This document shows, piece by piece, positions 37,864-46,230 of a stretch of 57,451 nt of DNA. Source of the stretch: a virus. The stretch covers positions 1-57,451 of IMG/VR virus record IMGVR_UViG_3300035698_003244, one strand, 5' to 3'. The notes beneath the pieces are model-generated. The model was not told the origin of the DNA. It saw nothing but the letters and a program-made list of their open reading frames with translations, and did no database searches. A program made the translations under genes and the position numbers. Positions within the stretch are counted from its first letter, which is position 1, and each line of letters begins with the position of its first letter.

Positions 37864-38795
37864 GTAATCCATCCTTCAGTCTTTGCAAAGTCGATTATAT
37901 CATTCCACTTCATTTTATGACACTCAACTATAACGCCAACATTATCAATAGAGATAATTTTATAATCACCTATCTTAATTTGTTCTCCATTACTGCGCCA
38001 TCCTTTTTTACGAAGCGTGATAGCAAGTTTAAATGCACGCTTCCCATCTTCATATGGAACAGACGCGCCTTTAGTGGTTTCAATAAACTTAACTTCTTTG
38101 TGTGGGTTATTAGAGTTACCCTGTAAACGAGTTGACGCACGAAACAATATCCGGCTGGATGAAAAATATCCTGATACATCTGCTCCAGCTAACCATTCAA
38201 TTAAGCGTTCCTCTTCCGCTTTAATGATTTTCTTTTCTTTAGCTGCCTGAGCTCTGGCGACGGAACGCTTAGCATTCTTGATAGCCGTGGCAGCCTCTTC
38301 TGCAGAACCGGGTACTTTACGTCGTACCTTAAATAGTTGCTTCACACCTCTCGCTTGATTAAGCCAGTTATATGCTGACGATATGTCACAGTCAGCTAAT
38401 ATGGTACTACGACGTTTGGAAGCTTTTTTAAATAAACTCTCAGCCTGTTTCAAGTGATAATTAAATATAGTATTAACCCATATTTTATGTTGGTTACAAC
38501 TTGGATCGACGTACAGCTTATTACAGCCAAACTGTACATGCGGCACATTTATGATTGTAGCATCACTTGGTATACCACGTCGCATGCGTGACTGATGTGA
38601 GCTAGTGCTAGATGAGTAGTACCCGTCACTAACTAAGTAAACCGGTTCCCCACCAACATCGATTATTTCTCCAATGCAGGTACCATAACTATAGTACCTT
38701 GTTTCATCAAAGGAATAATTTCCTGCTACGGCATGTGAGCGCGTTTGATTCGCCCATGCGTGCGGTAATTCGTGCGCTTTTAATCGCGTGTACAT
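37860..38795 (-). CDS. Unknown protein
   Basis: 311 aa from the ATG at 38795, behind AAAAGGAAACTAAT. Central helical Lys/Glu region (AKRSVARAQAAKEKKIIKAE) may be a coiled coil. The ends look globular. Not recognised. Confidence 0.75.
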   Translation of the reverse strand: MYTRLKAHELPHAWANQTRSHAVAGNYSFDETRYYSYGTCIGEIIDVGGEPVYLVSDGYYSSSTSSHQSRMRRGIPSDATIINVPHVQFGCNKLYVDPSCNQHKIWVNTIFNYHLKQAESLFKKASKRRSTILADCDISSAYNWLNQARGVKQLFKVRRKVPGSAEEAATAIKNAKRSVARAQAAKEKKIIKAEEERLIEWLAGADVSGYFSSSRILFRASTRLQGNSNNPHKEVKFIETTKGASVPYEDGKRAFKLAITLRKKGWRSNGEQIKIGDYKIISIDNVGVIVECHKMKWNDIIDFAKTEGWIT

Positions 38796-38796
38796 A

Positions 38797-39009
38797 TTAG
38801 TTTCCTTTTGTTGCGTATAACTCTTCCAGATGCCCCTCAAATACACTCACGACAGTAAAAGGTACATCATTATTGTTGGCATACTCACCTTCAATTCGCG
38901 TATCAGCATAAACTTTCTCTGCCGCACCATACGCGGTATATTCTTCTACGTGTGCGATGGATACCTGTTTGTCTTCATCCCATATGAATACTACCGTATA
39001 TTTATTCAT
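38797..39009 (-). CDS. Small unknown protein
   Basis: 70 aa, MNKYTVVFIWDEDKQVSIAH onward, alpha/beta. Starts four bases inside the preceding gene's end. Not recognised. Confidence 0.74.
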   Translation of the reverse strand: MNKYTVVFIWDEDKQVSIAHVEEYTAYGAAEKVYADTRIEGEYANNNDVPFTVVSVFEGHLEELYATKGN

Positions 39010-39518
39010 GATAGCGTACCGAACTTTCGTGCCGTTCCTACAGGGAATCCGGCTGCGTCACGTAGGTTTGCCCACATGGTTCCGGTACTAGCAGCATTAA
39101 TGTTATCGCACTTCCAACGTCCAGCAGTATATATTTCAGCTACATTGCATAGCAACTCCTCACGTGAATTGCATGTAAGAAGAATCAACCCATCTTTGTC
39201 ATCAATCATCCGCTCTGACAGTTTTGCGTACGTAGAATCGATATTATCAGGTGTATATATTTCAAATTCTGACGTCATAACGTTTATATACATAACGCTT
39301 CCGCCATCAATTATGTGTGACGTGTACTTGTTTATAGGCCATGCCTTAGGCGTAGCTATGCAATCTTCCTCTATCTCCTGATATCTTTCGAAGACCTCTG
39401 TGGCCTTTTTAACTATAAAAGTTATGGCCGACAATGGTAGTCCGCATACATTACCCGACTTATCGTCAGCTAGAGCTACTAATAGCTCTCTTCTAAACCC
39501 TTCTTTATTGTTGCTCAT
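39006..39518 (-). CDS. Unknown protein
   Basis: 170 aa, mixed fold, with two CNSR/CDNI-like Cys and GFPVGTARKFGTLS at the end. Not recognised. A hairpin CAGGGTGG/CCACCCTG ends 20 bases before the ATG. Confidence 0.74.
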   Translation of the reverse strand: MSNNKEGFRRELLVALADDKSGNVCGLPLSAITFIVKKATEVFERYQEIEEDCIATPKAWPINKYTSHIIDGGSVMYINVMTSEFEIYTPDNIDSTYAKLSERMIDDKDGLILLTCNSREELLCNVAEIYTAGRWKCDNINAASTGTMWANLRDAAGFPVGTARKFGTLS

Positions 39519-39537
39519 AATTAACTCCTTTAATATA

Positions 39538-39559
39538 CAGGGTGGTATTATCCACCCTG
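39538..39559 (-). promoter_or_regulatory. Hairpin in leader
   Basis: CAGGGTGG-ATAATA-CCACCCTG, an 8-bp perfect stem without a T tract, lies between two genes and just before a ribosome site (AAAGGAG). It may stabilise a processed 5' end or pause transcription. Confidence 0.6.
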
Positions 39560-39568
39560 CATTATAAA

Positions 39569-40192
39569 TTATTGGTTATTAAACCCGAATGTACTGGTTG
39601 GCTTAACATCCGCTTTGTTAACTGGTTGCGGCGTAGGGGCCGGAGGCATTATCAGAGCGCCTACACCACCCTCTATAAACGTGACAGGTATACCAAACAG
39701 CATATTACCGGCCTGTTTAATATCTTCCATTACGTCGTCATTTAGTTCCTCGATACCTATAACCCAGTTGCACCGGTTAATACAATCTACTAACAAAGGG
39801 TTCTTACGTTTAAATGCAGCAAGTATTTTATTGATACGAAATGCTGATATAATCCAATCAGTACCGTTTAAGTTGTTTTGCTGTATCCATGACTTGAGTG
39901 CCCATACGTTTACCGTCCTACAATGGTTATCTTCAAATCTACTAGGTACGCGACCTATACAGCGCCATAGTTTACCCTTGAACACGCTACCCTTCCACAT
40001 ACGTGGGGAACCTGACGGTTTAGTAGGGTCTACTCCATTATGCTCAAGTACTGTACTCACGTCATCAATTGTAACTGGGCCGTACTGTGCCATTGTTATT
40101 GCTTCTCGTTTAGCTAGTGCTATGATTGCATGTTTACCTTCTGCGCCTTTAGCCATACCTATCTGTTTTGCTGCTATTGCTTTATCATTCAT
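39569..40192 (-). CDS. Unknown protein
   Basis: 207 aa. N-terminal half with YGPVTIDDVSTVLEHNG resembles a small helical DNA-binding module; RMWKGSVFKGKLWRCIGRV suggests RNA or DNA contact. C-terminus Pro-rich (MPPAPTPQPVNKADVKPTST). Not recognised. Confidence 0.74.
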   Translation of the reverse strand: MNDKAIAAKQIGMAKGAEGKHAIIALAKREAITMAQYGPVTIDDVSTVLEHNGVDPTKPSGSPRMWKGSVFKGKLWRCIGRVPSRFEDNHCRTVNVWALKSWIQQNNLNGTDWIISAFRINKILAAFKRKNPLLVDCINRCNWVIGIEELNDDVMEDIKQAGNMLFGIPVTFIEGGVGALIMPPAPTPQPVNKADVKPTSTFGFNNQ

Positions 40193-40226
40193 ATTCGTTA
40201 TTCCTTAGTGTTTAATTATGTAAACT

Positions 40227-40249
40227 AAAAAAGCACCCCGAAGGGTGCT
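40227..40249 (-). terminator. Rho-independent terminator with TTCG loop
   Basis: Minus-strand AGCACCC-TTCG-GGGTGCT followed by TTTTTT. It lies just after the small exported protein gene (40254) and separates the upstream block from the gene at 39569-40192. Confidence 0.92.
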
Positions 40250-40253
40250 CGTG

Positions 40254-40457
40254 TTAATCTTCCTGTACATCAGGTGTTGGTATTTCTTCGACGTCAGTTA
40301 TACCGTCGTCTTTAGTCATATCAATAAGACTATCGTACTTATTTTTAAGCTTTGTCCTTACGTATGACCATGGATTATCTGGATGCCGTCTAGCTATCTC
40401 TATACCGGAAGCGAACGCGCTGCTGATACAGATTAAGCTGAATAGTAAACTACCCAT
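40254..40457 (-). CDS. Small membrane or exported protein
   Basis: 67 aa. MGSLLFSLICISSAFASG is a short hydrophobic segment that could be an anchor or Sec signal, followed by a basic and then acidic tail (DVEEIPTPDVQED). Starts two bases after the preceding gene. Function unknown; a terminator follows. Confidence 0.7.
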   Translation of the reverse strand: MGSLLFSLICISSAFASGIEIARRHPDNPWSYVRTKLKNKYDSLIDMTKDDGITDVEEIPTPDVQED

Positions 40458-40458
40458 T

Positions 40459-40905
40459 TTATCTCCTATTAGATGTTACCGACGATGGGAGTATTATTGT
40501 TTTTTTCGGTCTAAACAATCTTTCCCATTGTGCTATTTCAATAACAGTAGACACACCAGGATTTCCGAAACTATTAGGGTGTCTTGCTATTCTGTCCAGA
40601 CATATGCTACACGCGTCAACGTGTAATACGGTACGTGGTTGAACGTAATACCCGCATTCTATTATGCCGGGCGCTACTCTTCCTATCGTAATCTTACATC
40701 TGTTACATACAAGTCTTGCCATTTCATCATAATCTTTACGACACATCGGACACACCTGATCAGGCATACCCGTGTATTGCGGCATTATGAATGGTTTACC
40801 GCACAGCAGGCAAGGAGTTATCTTGCCGGCTGTCGGCATTACTGACGTGTCCTGAAATAGGAGTGGGTCCCCCTGTCGCAGAATTGGTAATTTATTTATA
40901 TCCAT
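40459..40905 (-). CDS. Zinc-finger protein
   Basis: 148 aa with three CxxC pairs, PCLLCGKPF, VCPMCRKDY and VCNRCKITIG, and CSICLDRIAR after them, enough for two zinc sites. No nuclease HNH residues. Coupled to the methyltransferase gene (one-base overlap). Confidence 0.78.
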   Translation of the reverse strand: MDINKLPILRQGDPLLFQDTSVMPTAGKITPCLLCGKPFIMPQYTGMPDQVCPMCRKDYDEMARLVCNRCKITIGRVAPGIIECGYYVQPRTVLHVDACSICLDRIARHPNSFGNPGVSTVIEIAQWERLFRPKKTIILPSSVTSNRR

Positions 40906-41513
40906 TATTTACTCTTTGGTTTTCTAGCTATAAATCTGTATTTTGATTCGTGTACTATATCCCAATTAAGTAACTTTGCCAAGCGTTTAGTGAGCTCCGT
41001 GGCCTCTTCCCGCGTGTTAACTAGACATTCATCATTGTCCAGCAACCATTGTATTTCACATACAAAAAAACAACCAGGTTTCGCTATCCGGTCTATCTGA
41101 TCAATAAGAGTACGTGTTGTACTACCATCAATGAACATAAACACGTATTGCGCCAGTATCACGTCAGCGTACCCGTCTACAAATGGCAACTTTACACAAA
41201 CATCGTTAAAGTCCCACTTAACCCCATAGTCACCCTTCTTGTCAAGGAGCGTACAGCGTCTGAAGCCATGGTTCTGTAGAAACAACGAGTTCCTACCGTT
41301 ACCACCGCCTAGGTCTACTACGCGCAGATCCAAGTCATACGCTTTCTCATACATCCATCTGCTAAACTTGTTACTGCTACCGTCTATAGGCATCAGGTTA
41401 CCACCATCTATCTCGTAGCCTGTTGGAGCTCCTACGTTACCAGTAATAAATACTGTGTAGTACTTCTTAAGGTACGGGCTTACTTTAGTATTAGTTGATC
41501 TAGTTACCTTCAT
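40905..41513 (-). CDS. SAM-dependent methyltransferase (class I)
   Basis: 202 aa. Motif I is RVVDLGGGNGRNSLFL (about 64-79), the acidic end of strand 2 lies in TLLDKKGDYG, and LPFVDGYADVILAQYVFMF is motif IV-like. FFVCEIQWLLDN follows. No DNA amino-methyltransferase DPPY/NPPY motif, so a small-molecule, protein or RNA substrate is more likely. ATGA overlap with the preceding gene. Confidence 0.84.
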   Translation of the reverse strand: MKVTRSTNTKVSPYLKKYYTVFITGNVGAPTGYEIDGGNLMPIDGSSNKFSRWMYEKAYDLDLRVVDLGGGNGRNSLFLQNHGFRRCTLLDKKGDYGVKWDFNDVCVKLPFVDGYADVILAQYVFMFIDGSTTRTLIDQIDRIAKPGCFFVCEIQWLLDNDECLVNTREEATELTKRLAKLLNWDIVHESKYRFIARKPKSK

Positions 41514-42184
41514 ACTGCCACCTCTTCATTTTCAAGTACGTGTGACCAGTAACGCGAATCTTCTTTATTCTGCCGCTTATCAAAGTACAACCAGCGTGCG
41601 GTAACCGGGTTTACCCCGAATGTGCCGCATGTCTCTACCCAATGCTGCTCCATCATTCTAACGGACTTAAGCGTGTAACTCTTGGCATTTATCTGTTTTG
41701 GCGTTAACCCATAGAGCTGCAACTGGTGTGTGTCGAAGCACGCCAGACCAGCTTCATGGAAATGCACCAGTTCTAGGGCGAACGACGTCTTAGCGATACC
41801 AAGGCCTGGAGTATACTCCATTAGCCTGTTACGATAATCTCTCCACCCTTCCCAAGGTGAACGCATAAACCATCCTGGATGATCGAAGAAGAACATTGTG
41901 AAAGCGTTTATAAACTTAGTACGGTTGTTTTGCAGCCCAGCCTTACTAGCAGTAATACGCTCTAATAACATTCTTTCATTCCCGACCCATTCCAGATCTT
42001 TTAAGTTATTATATAATTTAACATTATATTCCCAGGTTGTGTGCACGCTTGCGTAGGCAAACAGCCAACGCCTAAGCACTTCGCTCTGAGAGTGCGGTTT
42101 AAGCGCGTTGAAATACGCCTCATACTTTATGACCTTATTATGGTCTAACGACTGTATTAATTGTACAGCTTTATCGGTTCTCAT
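41510..42184 (-). CDS. HhH-GPD-like protein, possible DNA base-modification family
   Basis: 224 aa. The centre reads PGLGIAKTSFALELVHF, a helix-hairpin-helix, followed by LACFDTHQLQLYGL with an Asp-Thr-His. This arrangement is seen in DNA glycosylases and in the glycosylase-like thymine-modification enzymes of phages that make hypermodified bases. No further hypermodification gene is seen here, so catalysis is inference. Overlaps the methyltransferase by four bases. Confidence 0.6.
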   Translation of the reverse strand: MRTDKAVQLIQSLDHNKVIKYEAYFNALKPHSQSEVLRRWLFAYASVHTTWEYNVKLYNNLKDLEWVGNERMLLERITASKAGLQNNRTKFINAFTMFFFDHPGWFMRSPWEGWRDYRNRLMEYTPGLGIAKTSFALELVHFHEAGLACFDTHQLQLYGLTPKQINAKSYTLKSVRMMEQHWVETCGTFGVNPVTARWLYFDKRQNKEDSRYWSHVLENEEVAV

Positions 42185-42238
42185 GTGCCACCTATTGTGT
42201 TATTGATTCAAACTAGGTGTAATTAATTATATTGTTAC

Positions 42239-42679
42239 TCAACTAAACGTAGGTGTGTCCTTAAGCAGGTTTAGTGTATCTTTCAGTTCATCTTTCAGTT
42301 CATGCAGTTCGTCGTTGTAATTCGCTGCGGCATTCTTTTTGGATGCTTCAACTTCTTGAATAGACTCATTGAGTCTACGTACTTTTTCCAGTAACTCGTT
42401 TCTCTCACCGACTTCTGGATTACTGTTGTCATTCTGGACTAATGTGTCTGTCATTATACTTTCTCCGTTTCCTATTATAATATGCGTATAACACACACCG
42501 CACCAGGGGCATACTACCTGCGCCTGCAGTCTAGTAGCCTCTGAGCCATCAGGTATGTCTACGCTGTCAAACCCAACCCGGTGCGTACCGGGTTCTAATT
42601 TATCAGATACGTACTGCGATGTAGGTGTACCGAATTTATAATTACACGCTGTGCATCTTGTGAGCATATTATCAGGCAT
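42239..42679 (-). CDS. Zinc-ribbon plus coiled-coil protein
   Basis: 146 aa. CTACNYKFG near residue 9 and VVCPWCGVCY near 56 form a zinc ribbon; residues 90-140 (ELLEKVRRLNESIQEVEASK, DELHELKDELKDTL) are a strong coiled coil. An adaptor or transcription-related role is possible. Overlaps the upstream gene by eight bases. Confidence 0.76.
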   Translation of the reverse strand: MPDNMLTRCTACNYKFGTPTSQYVSDKLEPGTHRVGFDSVDIPDGSEATRLQAQVVCPWCGVCYTHIIIGNGESIMTDTLVQNDNSNPEVGERNELLEKVRRLNESIQEVEASKKNAAANYNDELHELKDELKDTLNLLKDTPTFS

Positions 42680-43319
42680 AGTAACTCCTTGCCACGCATT
42701 GCATGCCGTAAAGATAAGCTGCTACCTGTTTATACCCTCTTGTTTTCCAGTCTTCCATAGTGTACTCAATGAACTCTGCATCTGTAACGTGGTACGGTAC
42801 ATTATCTGTTTGAGGTACTCCCATGTAAGCAAGGAAATCTGGTAATGCCGGATATCTCCGCCAACCCGGGTATGCACCCTGCATGTATATCTCTGATAGA
42901 TCCAGCAGGCATGTTGTAGTGCAGAAGCGTGACATCGGGTCACTCTTAAACATCGGGTTGATTTTTATTCCGTAATGCATTCCTTTTGTAATAAGTAACG
43001 GCCATAACAAATGCCGAATAGCCCAACCACCTAATATGGTGGTGTCCGGGAATTCGGCAACATTATTCATGGTACCCCAAAATGATGCAATCATCTCAGC
43101 TTCATTCGGCCAGAAACATATCGTATGTGCTGTATCACCAGCTATAATAGTTTCTGTCTCTTGTGTAGTAATATCACCTATTACGTTATGCATATACCCG
43201 TTACCCTGGGCCCAGGATATATGTATCATATTTTTGTCCATGTCAGCACATGGTCCGTTGTCATCGCCTGCTACAGTTGAGTGCAGGTAGATAACGTTCT
43301 CTATCGGTATAGCGTTCAT
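42672..43319 (-). CDS. Degenerate RNase H-like 3'-5' exonuclease (inferred)
   Basis: 215 aa. The order of elements matches DnaQ/PolB-type exonucleases: NVIYLHSTVAGDD at the start, a FW--M middle, ILGGWAIRHLLWPLLITKG, a DLSEIYM segment and ALPDFLAYMGVP. The usual catalytic residues are absent: LDxET is LHSTV, and N--FD is W--HL. It may be a pseudoenzyme, a structural subunit or a mis-identified fold. Judged from pattern only. Confidence 0.5.
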   Translation of the reverse strand: MNAIPIENVIYLHSTVAGDDNGPCADMDKNMIHISWAQGNGYMHNVIGDITTQETETIIAGDTAHTICFWPNEAEMIASFWGTMNNVAEFPDTTILGGWAIRHLLWPLLITKGMHYGIKINPMFKSDPMSRFCTTTCLLDLSEIYMQGAYPGWRRYPALPDFLAYMGVPQTDNVPYHVTDAEFIEYTMEDWKTRGYKQVAAYLYGMQCVARSYYA

Positions 43320-43684
43320 GCAAATCCCCTCTCATCTGTATCAAATATCATCTTAATTGTCTCTGACAATGTCGGTGTAATTTTTATGACAGCCGTATCA
43401 GCGTAACCTGGTACAGCTATATGTGATTGTTCCATTGGTTCATTGGACGGTACAAATAGATATGTTGTTTCACCACACATCATTACGTCGCCTGCCTTAG
43501 GCGTGCGCTTAATACCTATTGAGGTACGCGTAGCGTCCTTAAAATCTTGAGCCCAGCTCACTGGAGTATGTCCAGTCATCTCTACCAGTGGAAATTCCAT
43601 TACCCTTATATATTCAGGCCTGGTTTTAACAAAGTCGTCGAACCCGCGATATTCTGTGGTCCGATAATATAATTTAACTAACAA
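43316..43684 (-). CDS. Unknown protein
   Basis: 122 aa, beta-rich (GDVMMCGETTYLFVPSNEPM). Not recognised. Overlaps the next gene by four bases. Confidence 0.74.
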   Translation of the reverse strand: MLVKLYYRTTEYRGFDDFVKTRPEYIRVMEFPLVEMTGHTPVSWAQDFKDATRTSIGIKRTPKAGDVMMCGETTYLFVPSNEPMEQSHIAVPGYADTAVIKITPTLSETIKMIFDTDERGFA

Positions 43685-43685
43685 T

Positions 43686-44222
43686 TTAGTCCTCGCTTGG
43701 ACTTATATTATAATATGGCGCAAATTGTTTAATGAAATGCGTCAACTCCTGCCGCGTAAATAACAGGTAGGGTTCATCCCCTCCTGGTAACACTGTGTAC
43801 GGCGCAGTTAGTAATACTAACTCGTCTATTTTCCAAAATGTGTATGCGTAACAGTTTTTTGATCCCTTTATTCTTGTAAACAGTACGGGCTTAATCTGTG
43901 AAGTTTCAGTATCTACCAAGTCAACTCGTTCCAGAGCTTCAGCGTCATTTTTTACCTCTACAGCATCTAGTAACATGTTATGTAGCATAGCAGCGTTATC
44001 ACATGAGTGTATGCAATTACGGTACACAGCTCTTGCTCTATGCCATAAAGGCTGTTCATTGTTTACATAACCCAGTACCTCTTGCTCAGCCCTTGTTATC
44101 GCTTTAGCCGTTCCGTAACCCAGGCCCCGTATGACACGTCTAGCTAACATATCTTCGAAGCTCTGGGTACCGAGACTCTTGTGCGATTTATAAAATGCCT
44201 GTCTGGTCTCCCAGTCACTCAT
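43686..44222 (-). CDS. Unknown protein
   Basis: 178 aa, helical N-terminus, then KPVLFTRIKGSKNCYAYTFW. Not recognised. Coupled to the preceding gene by a one-base overlap. Confidence 0.74.
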   Translation of the reverse strand: MSDWETRQAFYKSHKSLGTQSFEDMLARRVIRGLGYGTAKAITRAEQEVLGYVNNEQPLWHRARAVYRNCIHSCDNAAMLHNMLLDAVEVKNDAEALERVDLVDTETSQIKPVLFTRIKGSKNCYAYTFWKIDELVLLTAPYTVLPGGDEPYLLFTRQELTHFIKQFAPYYNISPSED

Positions 44223-44848
44223 TATACTAACGCTCCTTGTTGCAGATGCGGCTCTGTTCTGTAATAGCGTCGTAATTTTCCCCAGCTTTCCCCACTAACT
44301 TTTTTCGCATAAGCGATGTGATCCGGAGCTGGGTGTACTTCATTTTGAAAAAAGCATTTAAATATTACAGCAGTAGTCTTTCCTATTGTAGCATTATTAG
44401 CATTATATCTAAGTTGAATTGATTTTTTCTTTATTGCTGATTCTGTATTTTTTTGTTCTGTAGCGCTCTTTTGTATTGCGCGTAGTTGTTCAGCTTTATT
44501 TTTTTGCTCCTTGCGCAGCTTGTTACGCCAATATTGTGATAGCCCAATGAAGGGTAACAAGTCTTGATTATTTATAATAAGAGCGTACATTTCTGGTGAT
44601 AACCAGTAACATGGTTTAGCCTTACCATATTTACCAGTTGCACGCTCGTAAGTTGTCGCGAAATGAGTTCCCTGTAGTTCCGCTGGACGGGTGCCGTGAG
44701 CATACTCACGCGATATACCGATTATAGTTTCGATAATATTACACGTTGTCTCCTTCCTCTCAAAGCCCCTTCCGGTTAATGGTTTTTTAGGGTATCCGAG
44801 ATTCGTTATAGCTTTTGCTAATGCTTTTGGATATTTATACGTTTTCAT
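44222..44848 (-). CDS. Unknown basic protein
   Basis: 208 aa, very basic, with coiled Lys/Gln/Glu helix (RKEQKNKAEQLRAIQKSATE) and an N-terminal region YPKALAKAITNLGYPKKPLT. A DNA- or RNA-binding role is plausible. It follows the recombinase gene by 14 bases. Confidence 0.74.
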   Translation of the reverse strand: MKTYKYPKALAKAITNLGYPKKPLTGRGFERKETTCNIIETIIGISREYAHGTRPAELQGTHFATTYERATGKYGKAKPCYWLSPEMYALIINNQDLLPFIGLSQYWRNKLRKEQKNKAEQLRAIQKSATEQKNTESAIKKKSIQLRYNANNATIGKTTAVIFKCFFQNEVHPAPDHIAYAKKVSGESWGKLRRYYRTEPHLQQGALV

Positions 44849-44861
44849 TGTTTAGCTTTTA

Positions 44862-46148
44862 TTATGCCCCCTGGGAAGAGGCTGCTGCTATAGCATTCTG
44901 CGCTTCATACGCCTGCTCCTTAGTTACATTCGCATCAGCTATATTATCCTGCGCTTCTTCTTTCGTCATCTGATAGTTTGTCTCAAAATCGAATCCGAAT
45001 CCACGTATACGGAGGAACTCTCTACATTGCATAACAAGGTCTTTATCTTCGTAAAACGCTAACATAAGTTGCATCTTACCATCACGACCCTGTACCTTTT
45101 TACCACCTAACAGTCTGTCACAGCTAGTCCACGCGCCACTTGCGGTGAAGTCGAATGTTGACCCATCAGGTAATACCCACGGTGTATACTGGCGTAACCA
45201 GTCGCACGTAGGTGATAGTAGATCAAATCCATGATCTCTGTAATGGTGTAATGCTGCGTACCTGTTACGAGGCGACAACTTATTTTTAGTTATCGTCATG
45301 TTAAGTATCTCGCCTACGTCCTCATCCTTCTTATTAACCTTAGCTTTAAGAACCTGTGCACCCATACGGATACGCCAGCTTGCATGATAGTTAAGAGGAT
45401 TGTTAGCTATAGTGGTTCCCTGTCTGTTACCGGCACCAACTGGTGACCTGTTAGGGCCTACCTCTATCTTCATTTTCAATTGTGCTGTAGTCAGCATAAC
45501 TACTTTGTTAGTGTCAAGTGTGTGACCACGATCCCTAAACCATTGTGATACCTTACGTGCGTGCGCACCTAATCCTTTAGTATCGCCAGGGTCAGGTACA
45601 TCACCCGCATCCATCTGTACGTCCGCACCAAATCCACTTATTGAGTCTAGCCCGGTCACAATAGGGTACTTACAAGTTGGATCAACGTCAGTACGTATAC
45701 TCTTTATGGTTTCTTCCATAGCGTAGAATCCGCGTTCGATAGAACCAGGCTGTTGTATAAGTAATTGATTAGGGTCACAACCAAATGAAGCGATATAATC
45801 CGGTGGTGGTGGAGCGTGTTCCGATTCACCATGCCAGCAAAACCCTTTCTGTTGTTGTGCCATTCCATATTGCAGGAAGCAAAATGAACTCTTACCCACG
45901 CCCTCCATAGCCTCTATCTTTATCATGCGTCCACAAAGTGTTCCACGTGTTCCGAACAGCCATTCCAGCAACAGACATGGTACCTTATATTGTGGATCTA
46001 TGAAATCCACAAACTTCCAGTCATTGCCTATTCCGCCAGCCGCCACGAGTGAACCAGCAATTATTTGCTTGTCCTCCGCCTTACCAGCGTTTTTTAGTAC
46101 CGATTTAATAACTTGATCGGTCCAATTATCTTTTTTCTTGGCAGCCAT
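44862..46148 (-). CDS. RecA-like recombinase
   Basis: 428 aa. Walker A is EAMEGVGKSS (79-88) and the Walker B-like segment is YPIVTGLDSISGFG (161-174). ATTAQLKMKIEVGPNR followed by GAGNRQGTTIANNPL is in the place of the DNA-binding L2 loop, and ITKNKLSPRNRY matches the ITKNK strand seen in RecA and UvsX relatives. It would coat single-stranded DNA and drive strand exchange in recombination-dependent replication. Ala/Gln-rich C-terminus. The start ATG follows TTTAGGAGGCACAT, the strongest ribosome site in this block, as expected for an abundant protein. Confidence 0.88.
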   Translation of the reverse strand: MAAKKKDNWTDQVIKSVLKNAGKAEDKQIIAGSLVAAGGIGNDWKFVDFIDPQYKVPCLLLEWLFGTRGTLCGRMIKIEAMEGVGKSSFCFLQYGMAQQQKGFCWHGESEHAPPPPDYIASFGCDPNQLLIQQPGSIERGFYAMEETIKSIRTDVDPTCKYPIVTGLDSISGFGADVQMDAGDVPDPGDTKGLGAHARKVSQWFRDRGHTLDTNKVVMLTTAQLKMKIEVGPNRSPVGAGNRQGTTIANNPLNYHASWRIRMGAQVLKAKVNKKDEDVGEILNMTITKNKLSPRNRYAALHHYRDHGFDLLSPTCDWLRQYTPWVLPDGSTFDFTASGAWTSCDRLLGGKKVQGRDGKMQLMLAFYEDKDLVMQCREFLRIRGFGFDFETNYQMTKEEAQDNIADANVTKEQAYEAQNAIAAASSQGA

Positions 46149-46230
46149 ATGTGCCTCCTAAATATAACAGCCGTACGATATAGTATCAGTACGCCTGTAT
46201 TTATAACTAATTAATCAGCATATCACTAAT

